From positions 3,720,001 to 3,784,000 of the forward strand of contig KQ964246.1 of assembly GCA_001566295.1 (NCBI GenBank): 64,000 nucleotides of DNA, written 5' to 3'. Source of the DNA: Microdochium bolleyi (lineage: Eukaryota; Ascomycota; Sordariomycetes; Xylariales; Microdochiaceae). The notes under the pieces were generated by a model, which saw only the letters and a program-made list of their open reading frames with translations, did no database searches and had not been told where the DNA came from. The stretch's first letter is position 1. Each line of letters opens with the position of its first letter. Below are positions 46,175-55,763 of this stretch, piece by piece. Position numbers and translations under genes: made by a program.

Positions 46175-46842
46175 GAGACAGGGACTCGTTCAGCACAGAC
46201 ATTGACTAGGCAACAGTATAGTTATCCCTGACTTGAGCGGATCCTGGAAGACAGACACTTTTGTCTGCCATAGCGAGGATTCCCACGGCTACAACTCTGC
46301 TTGAATGCCAACATGATGATTTCGACCGCCAGAGTCTGACTCTACACTGAGGTCCAGTCCAACCTTCTGACGTAGCTGTGTCCCACGTCCGGCGCCAGCG
46401 TCAGGAACCAGTAGCGAAGCCATGATCGTGAGCTTGACATTGGGTATCCAAGAGCAAGCCCGCTCATAAACTATGGAGCCGTCATACGAGACCCGCACTG
46501 CGCGACGGACCCAGGCTCAACGAATTGCGATACTGGTTGCGTAAGGTGCCTGTGAAAGTATGATAATTATAGAGAACCTATTGGCGTTTGCTCCTGATTC
46601 TGGCCGCAATGGTGAAGAATCTGCGAGGGCTTACGCAGCAAGGGTTGGGGGTAAAAGCGTACTTCGTCTCTTTTTGCGCGAGGCTGACAGTCCTTGCTCT
46701 GACTCCTGCATCGGGCTGTTGACCGATCACGAAAGTACACTGGAGCCTTACCAGGTGGAGCTCGAGACCTTCACACTGCATCACTGCGACAGTATGGCTT
46801 GATGAGAAGTCATGCCATGCTAGTCGGACTTGTTCACTCGGA

Positions 46843-46851
46843 CTATATAAG
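46843..46851 (+). promoter_or_regulatory. TATA box of the cysteine-rich protein gene
   Basis: CTATATAAG about 140 bp before the ATG at 46990. A CT/CA-rich leader follows, usual for highly expressed fungal genes. Confidence 0.55.
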
Positions 46852-46989
46852 ATGGACAAATCCCCCCAAGCCTGAAGTCAACTCTTCTCTTGCTCACGCT
46901 CACCACAACCGAAGCAGCTCACTCAAATAACACATCCACCTTCCCCCAATATCCAGACCTCTCCTGAATAAACCCCACCGCCAGCAATC

Positions 46990-47424
46990 ATGAAGTTCAC
47001 ACTCCTCACTCTCACAACTCTTCTTGCCAGCGTCGATGCCGGCAACCTGTGCATTGCCGGCACCTATAAGGCGTCCAAGAGAGACGTCAGCAAGCTGTAC
47101 GCTTTCGCCGCGGGCAGTTCGTGCAAGGACGGCAAGCGGATGGAGTACAAGACGAACACGAAGGATATCTGCAAAAAGCTGCCCCACGGTATCAACATCT
47201 GCGGGCAGAACGGCAACCTCGTCAGCATCAACTACGGGCCCAAGACGACCTTCGGCTGCCGGATTGGGCTTGAGATCAACGGCAAGATATACCAGGGCAA
47301 GACGTACGACTTCAACCCGGACAACGCCAATTCCCACAAGGGACCCTGCGACGCCTCATGCGGGCTGAAGGGCATCGATGGGTTCTTGCAGTTCGTCGGC
47401 GTGCCTCTTGGCTCCTGCAGCTAA
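46990..47424 (+). CDS. Small secreted cysteine-rich protein, effector candidate
   Basis: An intronless frame of 144 residues. It begins with a clear signal peptide (MKFTLLTLTTLLASVDAG, cleavage near residue 17 or 18). The mature part of about 126 residues has eight cysteines (CIAG, SSCKDG, DICKKL, NICGQN, FGCRIG, GPCDASCG and a C-terminal SCS), enough for four disulphides. Lysine is frequent and the protein is probably basic. I do not recognise a family; there is no chitin-binding, hydrophobin or CFEM spacing. Size, cysteine content, intronless structure and the position in an accessory stretch next to a pseudogene and an assembly gap fit a secreted effector or a defence-like protein. That role is inference only. 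Confidence 0.7.
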   Translation: MKFTLLTLTTLLASVDAGNLCIAGTYKASKRDVSKLYAFAAGSSCKDGKRMEYKTNTKDICKKLPHGINICGQNGNLVSINYGPKTTFGCRIGLEINGKIYQGKTYDFNPDNANSHKGPCDASCGLKGIDGFLQFVGVPLGSCS

Positions 47425-47966
47425 GCTCTGTAGTTACTCAGAAGGCCGAGTGGGAGAGATGGGGAGGCGGTAGGGGGGGCACTGGATTGGCCGAAAGGTG
47501 CGAGATGTTGACTGAGGGAGATTTCGTTTCTTGTTAGTGAAGAGGCTTCGGCTTCTTCACGCCTATCTTTATCGACTATATATATGAAAAGCCAGAGGAA
47601 TTATAACCACCAATCGCTGGACTGCAAGGCTTTAGCTCTTGTATCACTTGGATCTAGTGACGTAAGGTTGAGGTATACATTGGCCTACTCCTTGAGGCTA
47701 GTCGTGGCGGTGCATCCAATGAAGACACCTGATTTTGATTGTGGTGCAGTGGCAGGACTTCAGTCTTCCCAGCCAGTGTGCACAAGCACCAATACATAGG
47801 ACTGCTGGCAGGGGCTGCACATACTTACAAAATGAGAAGTCTCGTTTAAAATTTCGTTCCGGTAGTGTGGTTTTGTGCGGTAAACTCTCGTACTCCCCTT
47901 TAGAAGAAAAGCGCCAGCCGGTATTAGAGATGAGCAAGAGAATGGCTTCCCCCCCCCCCCCCCCCC

Positions 47967-48006
47967 NNNNNNNNNNNNNNNNNNNNNNNNNNNNNNNNNN
48001 NNNNNN
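47967..48006. other. Assembly gap (40 N) flanked by poly-C
   Basis: At least 17 C precede and eight C follow the Ns, so the gap is probably a long C/G homopolymer that could not be read through. The true length is unknown. Confidence 0.95.
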
Positions 48007-48699
48007 CCCCCCCCACAGGAGCCCTGCCATGGCGCTAGCTCGAGCTCACTGAATCAAGCCCGGCCTGCCGTGCGCAGGATTGTCTAAGTGCTTGGTCCCA
48101 CAGGGCGTGACTCTCGAGTCATTTCATCCTGTGGGTAACCATATTCCTTGTGTTGCGCATTCTGCAAGGTAAGCCCGAACCCACCATGCTGTCTGCCTTA
48201 GAAGTCTAAGAGTAAGCCGGATTGGCCAGTTTACATAGGTATGGCTGACCGAGAATGGCCACGCCGCCGAATGTAGAAGTGGACTACTTTATGCAGTTTA
48301 AGGTGATATTGCCCGAAAGAGTCGAACCTGGACTGACGTACCCATGGGAGAGTTCTTGGAAGTTGACAAGCGGTGGCTGCACCACAACCTTAAGCACAAC
48401 CCTGTCCGATCGTCGTGATCTCGGGAACGATACAGCCAGGGCCCTGCAATGTCCTGTGTCAGCGGATCTGCGTCTGTCAGCACTAACTCCATCGCGAACA
48501 TCTGACTGTGTAGCCCAAGCACTTGCAGGAAGAGGCGTCTCTGGCCCAATCAGACTCAATGCTCATGTTGTCATACTATCTGAAAGCGGAAAAGTGTTGG
48601 TTGCCGTGAGCTTCCACCCGGCTCTATGTAGGGCTGTTCGACGCCAACCCACATCATGCTTGCTACTTTTGCGGCTGTGTTTTCTGCATTGAAGTCGAC

Positions 48700-48707
48700 A
48701 ATATAAA
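48700..48707 (+). promoter_or_regulatory. TATA box of the sulfotransferase gene
   Basis: AATATAAA-like element about 105 bp before the ATG at 48811. Confidence 0.5.
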
Positions 48708-48810
48708 GTAGGGCTGACGGTAACCTACTTTCTCTGCGAGCGGCCCAGACGAGAATACTACCAACGACTTCATCTCCTGTTCGGTAACATCCTCACAACC
48801 GACAATACAA

Positions 48811-49860
48811 ATGGGCTCCATCGACAACTCGACCGTCGCGGACGGCAGGCCAGCACTGCCAGTCAAGACGCGCGAGGTGCACAACCACCACATGAACTCG
48901 GAGGTCTGGAACGACTTTTCCTTCCGCCCCGACGATATCATCATCACCTCCTGGGCCAAGTCAGGCACGACTGTGAGTACAAGTATACAAGGCTGCCACA
49001 GCAGGAAAGCACTGCACTGATTCTGTCCTTACTTGACACTGACGGCACACGATGCGTCTCCCTCATAGTGGTTGCAGCAGATCGTCGCGCAACTGACCCA
49101 TAATGCGGACCCGAACGTCCCAACAGCACTGCTCTCGCCCTGGGCTGACCTGCGGCTCATGCCCAAGGAGGCCGTCCACGGGATGCTCGAGGCCCAGACG
49201 CACCGGCGCTTCATGAAGTCGCACCTGCCGCTCGACGCGCTCCGCTGGAGCCCGACGGTCAAGTACCTCTTCATCGCCCGCGACGGCCGCGACGCCATGT
49301 GGTCCGCCCACCACCACTTCTCGATCGCGACGCCGGCCTTCTACCAGCTCATCAACGACACCCCCGGGCGCGTCGGCCCGCCCTGCCAGCGCCCAGCCTC
49401 GGACAACCCGCGCGACCTCGTCATCGACCTGATCGAGGACGACTCCCGGCCGTCCCTGAACTGGCCGTTCTGGAGCCACACCAAAATGTGGTGGGACGCC
49501 CGCGACCAGCCGAACCTGCTGCTCGTGCACTTCAACGACCTCAAGAAGGACCTGCCCGGCGAGATGCGGCGGATCGCCGAGTTCCTCGAGGTGCCCGTCG
49601 AGAGCATGGACGACGCCACCTGGGAGGCCGCGGTCGAGCACTGCACGTTCGCGTGGATGAAGGAGCACGCCGAGCTGACGAGCCCGCCGCAGGCCGACAT
49701 TGCGTTCGACGGCGGGGCCAAGAACTTCATCAACAAGGGCACCAACCGCCGATGGGCGGACGTGCTGTCGGAAGAGGACAACAGGCGGTACCTTGCGAAA
49801 GCTCGCGAGGAGCTCGGCGAGGAGGGCGCGGCGTGGCTGGAGAAGGGGCGGCTTGGTTAG
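48811..49860 (+). CDS. Cytosolic-type PAPS-dependent sulfotransferase
   Basis: Exons 48811-48972 and 49069-49860 (96-bp intron) encode 317 residues. There is no signal peptide or membrane anchor. The 5'-phosphosulfate loop SWAKSGTTW lies at residues 47-55 and is built across the intron. The catalytic histidine is in FMKSHLP, the 3'-phosphate site in FIARDGRDAMWSAHHHF, and the closing FINKGTNRRWADVL replaces the usual RKGxxGDW. These enzymes move sulfate from PAPS to a hydroxyl or amine of a small molecule. The acceptor is unknown. In fungi such genes are patchy and often associated with detoxification or secondary metabolism; here no cluster is present. Codon use is very GC-rich in exon 2. 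Confidence 0.92.
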
Positions 49861-50095
49861 TTGATGTTGGGCAAATACAGAGTGTGGCTTCAGTCCTGGC
49901 AACGAGCATGGTCACGTAGTCGACCAAGCAGAGCAGTTTTTGTGCTGTTCGGGAGTCCTGCAAGTGAAAATGAATAAAGTGCCATTTACCCCCAAGCTGA
50001 GATATACACCGTTGCTCGCCTTGTTAGAACTTCCTAGACCATTCGTCCACTCTCATAAGACGTCTGCCTCTTTGTTGGACATATCCTCGCCCGCA
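49861..50095. other. Short convergent intergenic region
   Basis: 3' ends of the sulfotransferase gene and the opposing gene; nothing else. Confidence 0.6.
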
Positions 50096-50632
50096 TCAAA
50101 GCTTCGAGTCCCTCTTCCCCTTCCCGCCCTGAGCACCTCCCTCGGTAGGAGTAGGCGCCTTCTCACTGATCTCTTTCTTCAGACTACTCGGGTCCGCGTC
50201 AGATCCCTTGAGCTTCTTGGCCGCCTTCTCGCGGAGCGTCTTGTCGCCACCGCCACCACCGCCCGCGCTGGGATTCTCCCCACCATTCTTCTTCTGCTCC
50301 GACTTCTTGTTCTCCAGCTCTCGCTGCTTCGACGGCGCATTCGAGTCCCAGTTCTCGTGGTGGCTCGGCGGGGGCGCTACGGGCGGCGCGTACGGAGAAC
50401 CGTCCTTCTTCTGCTCCGATGGTGCGCCGCCCCCGCTACCAGGAGGGGAGAGACTCGTGCCGGAGCCCTGTGCGGCGGCGCCTTTTTCCTCGTTGGTCGG
50501 GACGTGCTCCGAGGTCTCGGCCTTCAGGGAGATGGGGTCGCCGAGCTGGCTCGGGTTTGCGTCCGGGCCGTGGAGCTTCTTGGCGGCCTTTTCGCGGAGG
50601 GTCTCTTTGTTGTTGTTGTTGTCGCCGGCCAT
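50096..50632 (-). CDS. Disordered protein with a repeated TLREKAAKKL motif
   Basis: Single-exon gene for 178 residues. A motif of about 20 residues occurs twice, TLREKAAKKLHGPDANPSQL near the start (residues 9-28) and TLREKAAKKLKGSDADPSSL near the end. Between them is a low-complexity spacer rich in Gly, Pro, Ser and Glu. The motif looks like a short amphipathic helix followed by an acidic turn. There is no signal peptide or membrane helix, and lysine and glutamate dominate. I do not recognise a family. Late-embryogenesis or stress-type disordered proteins have similar composition, but that is only an analogy. The ATG at 50632 is the first after which the composition becomes protein-like; the frame itself opens 45 codons earlier. 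Confidence 0.6.
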   Translation of the reverse strand: MAGDNNNNKETLREKAAKKLHGPDANPSQLGDPISLKAETSEHVPTNEEKGAAAQGSGTSLSPPGSGGGAPSEQKKDGSPYAPPVAPPPSHHENWDSNAPSKQRELENKKSEQKKNGGENPSAGGGGGGDKTLREKAAKKLKGSDADPSSLKKEISEKAPTPTEGGAQGGKGKRDSKL

Positions 50633-51989
50633 GACTATCTGCGAGGGAGGGCCTGAGTACCGGGAATCGGAGGTAGGAGTTTGCGAGGGATGGTGGTGTG
50701 CGTGCTCGTCCTGACAGCCTAGACCGTAGATAAAACAGACACGAAATGTATTTTTTGAAATAGTCAAATTGAGCAGCTGGCGGCTTCAATTGCAATGTTT
50801 TGTTCGTTTGCCGGAGAGAGCTGGCTGCCGACAAGTTTACCTGTTTTCAAGCTGTGGTACTTCGATGATGATGGGACTGTGACGTCTTTGCGTTCCCAAC
50901 GGTCCAAAGTCGAGACAAGCAGAATGGTCCAGTCAGGTGCACACCAGAAGTCAAGCAAAGTCAGAAGGTGAACAGCCGAGGTCACGAACTGCCTTTATAG
51001 CACTGTTGATTTGAATTGGCGTGACCTCATCACAGACAGTAACGCACAAGAACGCTACCACCGCACTTCTCCGCACACAAAGTCAATGACGCTCACGCAA
51101 CGTCGTCACTGAGAGATGATGCGGAGCGGAGGCATGTGAAAACAGGCGCTAATACCATAGCACCCTGGGGCGCACTTAAGGCCCTGTAAATCTGGGGTTT
51201 AGCGGGGGTCTGCCCGGGCTGCGGGGGGCACTCCACCCTGTTCTTCCTTGCTACAAGCTCGTGGAGAGAACGGTTGCTGCACTGCGAAGCGAAATCATTC
51301 CGAGAGCAAATCTGCCTCGAGGGTTGGCCTCACCTCTCGCATGCAGTCGCGGCATGCGCGGAAATACTAGGTCTACAATCTTTCATACTCCTTGTTTGAT
51401 CAAGGACTGGGGAAGGACCGCTCCATCTTAATGTGTAGGCTATCAGAGACCGGGTTGTCGTGAGGTGGCAGGTGGGCTTGGCTCAATGCATGAAATCGGC
51501 AGGACAGTCCGCGGATATGCTAGAAACATAGAGAGAGAGAACTACAAACGCGTAGTGTCGTAAACTCTGCACACGATACGATTGCGGCTAGTTCAACACA
51601 AAGGAGGAACGATGATGCCCTAATGGGCCGTGGGGTGGGTGACTGTAGTGTTATTTGACGAAAGGGGACAACCCACCTGAGGAAGACACCAGAAAAAAAA
51701 TGCCCACGACATCGTGAGCGATGCACAGAGGAAAAGACTATCCTCGTTTGCAACAACACATGGACATCATGTGACTAACAGACCCTAGGTAAGAGAGTGT
51801 ATTAGTACTCGGGAGCATTGTGGTGGTGGTTGGAGGCAGCGACAGTAAGCCGACTTGAGACACGATCACTTCATGAAGGCTTCTCAACACATCACCAGTC
51901 CGCATCAAGCATGTAGATGAAGAATGAGAAATATATCGCTAAAGGCATCGCTAAACTCATCAAGGTATATACACCCAGGCCACACCAGG
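50633..51989. other. Intergenic region
   Basis: Promoter side of the preceding gene and 3' side of the next one. No gene is recognised. Confidence 0.5.
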
Positions 51990-53144
51990 TCAGTCCATCC
52001 TCCGGCGATATTTTGGCCGCGCGTGAGCCGAGAGCTCGGACGACGGCTTCTGCACCCGCCCGAGCTCTGGACTCCGCCGCCGCACGTGAAACCCTCCTGG
52101 GCTCGCATCGCGATGCCCTCGTCGGGGCCCGCGCACGTACTCGGCAAGCACCTGCGTGTACAACGTCGATGCCGACTGACTCCGCCGCATCGAGGCAGAC
52201 GTGGCAAACTTGCTGCGGTCGGATGAAGGTCGACAGGATAAATACGAGTCTGAGGAGGGCACCTCTTTGCGAGGCGTCGGAGTCTCGGACTCTGAGCCAC
52301 CATCGTCAGTCTCATCACACACTGCAGGTGTGAAGGAAGAATGATGCACCTCATCATCCTCATATGATGCAGAGGTGTCCGGTAATGACCTCGTCTCCTC
52401 AGAGTCGGAGACAGACGTCGGCGGCGACAGGTGGTCGTCGGTTTGGGAGAAGTCCTCCTCATCGTCATAGAGTGGGAACGTCGCTGAAAACACCAAGTCG
52501 CTCTCCGCCTCTGAGCAGGATACGGTCCGCGATGGCGTCGGAATATCGAAAGCGAGCTCAGAGTCCGAGAGTTCGATGGGAGAAAGCGGCACAGAGTGAT
52601 CCGACGACATGGTTGATGATCGTGGAGAGAGAGGCATGTGTCTCGGGGGGATAGTGGTGATGATTTGTTTGGGCTCGAACGTGACGCGATCGTAGATGTC
52701 GTCGTCAGAGCTGTCAAAGATGTATACATCGTCGACAGAAAGTTCCGCGGGTGTGTCGGAGTTCGACTTCCATGGGTGTTCGTCGGGTAGATATGACGAG
52801 TAATACCTCACGAGAGAGTCAAGAGAGCGTGTCCGAAACAGCTGGATGGCGTGCTGCCACTGCTCGGTACCAATAAGTTCGGGGTTGGCGATGATCTCGA
52901 CGGCTGCGGACTCGAGACTCTGGTTGAGCTCCTGTAATCGCTGGACCTTGCGGTCGGCAAGAAGACGGTGGAACTCGGCGGGAGAGCTGGCCGTGGTCGA
53001 GATCTCGTAGACATCGTGATGGAAAGCCTCGGGGTCCTGGATACTGGACGGGATGGTGTTGTACTGGTCATGGAGCTTGGTGAAGAGGTCCTCCCTCTTC
53101 ATCCCAAACTTCCAGGCGGGCCATTGCCACGCAAGATCATCCAT
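51990..53144 (-). CDS. Acidic Ser-rich fungal protein of unknown function
   Basis: The open frame runs without introns; the first ATG is at 53144 (384 residues). The first 130 residues look folded and mostly helical (AWQWPAWKFGMKREDLFTKL, LLADRKVQRLQELNQSLESA, QHAIQLFRTRSLDSLVRYY). The rest is disordered, dominated by Ser, Asp, Glu and Pro with many potential casein-kinase sites, and ends in a basic patch (PKYRRRMD). The folded part resembles a conserved but unnamed ascomycete protein type; I cannot assign a function. The frame stays open for 31 further codons upstream, including DLHFVARRSGLDWE, up to TAG at 53238-53240. A small spliced first exon may therefore be missing. Confidence 0.65.
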   Translation of the reverse strand: MDDLAWQWPAWKFGMKREDLFTKLHDQYNTIPSSIQDPEAFHHDVYEISTTASSPAEFHRLLADRKVQRLQELNQSLESAAVEIIANPELIGTEQWQHAIQLFRTRSLDSLVRYYSSYLPDEHPWKSNSDTPAELSVDDVYIFDSSDDDIYDRVTFEPKQIITTIPPRHMPLSPRSSTMSSDHSVPLSPIELSDSELAFDIPTPSRTVSCSEAESDLVFSATFPLYDDEEDFSQTDDHLSPPTSVSDSEETRSLPDTSASYEDDEVHHSSFTPAVCDETDDGGSESETPTPRKEVPSSDSYLSCRPSSDRSKFATSASMRRSQSASTLYTQVLAEYVRGPRRGHRDASPGGFHVRRRSPELGRVQKPSSELSAHARPKYRRRMD

Positions 53145-55763
53145 CTCCCAATCAAGTCCGGAACGCCTTGCTACGAAGTGGAGGTCCAAGGAAACCGGGT
53201 ATCTATGCTGGTCGCGGAAGGAAACGGCAGAAGTCGACTACGAAGGAAAACTGATGTACACGGGGGTATCGTTACGGAAGGAATTGCTGATCTTGTAAGC
53301 CTTCAGTGTCGCGGGGGACACGAAGGCAGCGTAGAGGAGGAATGGCGGCTGGTGGTACTGGTGGTCGGGGGGGTCTTGCGGTTGAGCAAAGCCATCTACT
53401 GACTACCGGCGAAATCCATCTTGTCTCTTTTCCAGTCGTGCAAGCGGTGCGGGAGTCTGGTGAAGGCTGGTCTGGCACTGAGCTACAGTGGCTGTCGGTC
53501 TGCTGGGCTGAGCGGGAGTAGGTGCTGTAGGCGGCGAGAGAGACGTTCGGCGTGCTGTGCTGTGGTGGGGGACTGCGCTTCGTTGACGACGGCAAGGAGG
53601 AAGATGGAATTGGGAGGAGGAGACTTGAGTGACTGTGCTGGCGACACGGAGCCATCGGGCGACCTGGCGACGGCGTCGTGTTTGGGGGGAGTGGACAGAC
53701 CCGGAATGTTTGCGTGCCGCTGCCTGAGTCCTCAGGCAGAAAGTGCAGGGAGGCCAGGGCCAATGGGCAGCGGGCGGATGGAGCACGACTCCACCCACAC
53801 TGCCGGTTCCGTGCGTGCCTGCAGCCAATGGGTGCGATGCGTCTCAGCCAAGCGGGGCGAGCTGATGCGCTACGACACTGCATTGCTGAGACTAGCATGG
53901 GGCAGTGAGCGAGCCTGGCCAATGACGCCGAGGTGCAGGATTTGTCTGGGCCAGTGAGGACGCGGTGTTGCTCGTGCAGGATCCACCATTATGCAATCGA
54001 GCCTTTCTGTGTGCAAGGTTGGTCTAGGACTGCCTAGGAGGGGGGAGTGGCGGGGATTGCTGGTGGACGGCTCAGACAAAGGCTGATCCGACGTCTGCCT
54101 CGAGTCCTTGACGCCCATGTCAACCACGACGCCAGCCCGCAGTGGGTGTAGGACGACTCGGCCAGACGAGGTCGACGCCTCACCATGGCAGGCCGGAGAG
54201 AGTCTGAAAGGGTTTGAAGAGGAGGGAACGCCTCCTAGAAAAGGCGGTTGACCACCGCATCAGCCTGGCGATGCCTGACCTTGCAAGCGATCGAGGCGGG
54301 CTCTGTTGGTCACGATGCTCGCCCGTGTGTCCTACTGACCGCCACACGAGGACAGAGGACGCTGGCCTAGCTTCCCCCGCGTGTCTTCTGCCATCGCAGC
54401 ATGACCCCTCCTGCTTGCGACACTCTCACTGCAACATATGAGGACGGCATCGTGCTCGTCTCGAAATAACTCTTGCTGTCGATCGAGCGTACGCAACGAC
54501 AAAGACATCAACTAGGCCAGTCTGCGATGCGACACTGACAGTTGAGCAAGCGACCCAGGTTGTATTCGCCACAAGCACAAGGCAAACCTCCCCAAGGTGT
54601 CCTCAGCGGGGGGTTGCCAAAGAGAAGAAGACGACACGGACAAACCCGGAGACCACATGACACTTGATTACCACGCAACCGTGTTCTCTACGGCTACGGT
54701 AGCCGCATGTCTGGTTTCTTCCACTTGTCCTCACGGCAGAGTGCAGCCACAGTTGGGGGCCACAGAGTAGTAGTTGCCAGAGAAGGAGGCTGTGCTTGAG
54801 GAGGCAGCCCTCTGAGCCTCTGAGGCTGGTGCTTCCCTCGCCGTGCCTTAAGTATTGCTGCCTGTGGCTCCCCTCGTGCTGGCACAGCGGCGCTCTCTGA
54901 AGCAGTGCAAGTCAAATGACATAGCCCGCAGCCGGGGACGTGACAACAATAGGACGGGTGACTCACCGCGACTGATGCTCCTGGGCCTCATATGACGACA
55001 ACGGGCACCCTTGTGCTCGAATCTCTCGATCTCTGTGATCCAAAGGTATCCGTTCCCGTACCCAGCAGCCGATCCGATCTGTGCGCTCCGAGGCCGAGAC
55101 GAGCGGTTCTCTCCCAGGCGCTGTGTCGAGAGCTGTGGCGAGTTGTTGCAGCTGTCGGTGCTCTGGCTGACCCAGCTGGAGAGAGTCCCCACGAGCTCCC
55201 AGCAGCTGTCTGCCCTGCGGGTGGGGCTTCGCCCTCCAAGCTTCTCGCCTTTCCCCTAGAAAGCGGGATCAGCCGCACAGCATTGTCCTGCGCTTCTGAC
55301 CTCTTCAACGACTCTCTCTCTCCCCAGGCGTCCAGTGCTGGGCTGACCAGACGACACTCCTCCAGGTCCCAGGGCGCGGCCATCTGACTTCTCTGCGATC
55401 TTGGTCACCCAGGGCTCTCCTCGTCGTCCTCAATGTCCTGCTGAGCATTAGTATGCGTGCATAGCGAGCGTTCTTCTGCGTTTTCTCGTCTCTTCCAGCT
55501 GTCTTCTCACTCTTGTCCTGATACCCCTTCGTCTCACTTCCTGCCGCGCAACAGAGTGCGAACCACGCACCATCCAACACCACAGGCGTCATACCCCCGG
55601 ACCGCTCTCTATCTTGAGCCCAGTCCCCTTCTGCTCTTTTCGTATAAATGTACATACAGCCCCCCTCCGCCCCTCTCGCTCCTCTGGTCCCTGTATCTCA
55701 TATGACACTAGATCCACTGCCGCCAATTCCATCTGGCTTGCGCCTCCCGCCCCATCACACGCA
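53145..55763. other. Divergent promoter region of 2.6 kb
   Basis: Upstream of the acidic protein and of the kinase. The part from about 55380 to 55763 is CT-rich and likely the kinase leader. No gene is supported. Confidence 0.5.

Larger units (their letters stand above)
45852..46989. other. Intergenic region with a short tandem repeat
   Basis: Contains the 16-bp repeat at 46127 and the promoter of the cysteine-rich protein gene. No other gene is supported. Confidence 0.5.
47425..48810. other. Intergenic region interrupted by an assembly gap
   Basis: No gene is recognised. A 145-codon frame from 48255 has no domain and ends within the sulfotransferase promoter. Confidence 0.5.

Noticed and set aside
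42166..46990. A biosynthetic gene cluster around the methyltransferase and sulfotransferase
   Set aside because: No backbone enzyme, P450 or cluster regulator is nearby, the methyltransferase is dead, and the sulfotransferase lies beyond unrelated sequence.
48255..48692. 145-codon plus-strand frame before the sulfotransferase
   Set aside because: No domain, and it ends just before the sulfotransferase TATA box.
53421..53957. 178-codon plus-strand frame with many Cys and Arg
   Set aside because: Composition of random GC-rich DNA, no signal peptide or domain.
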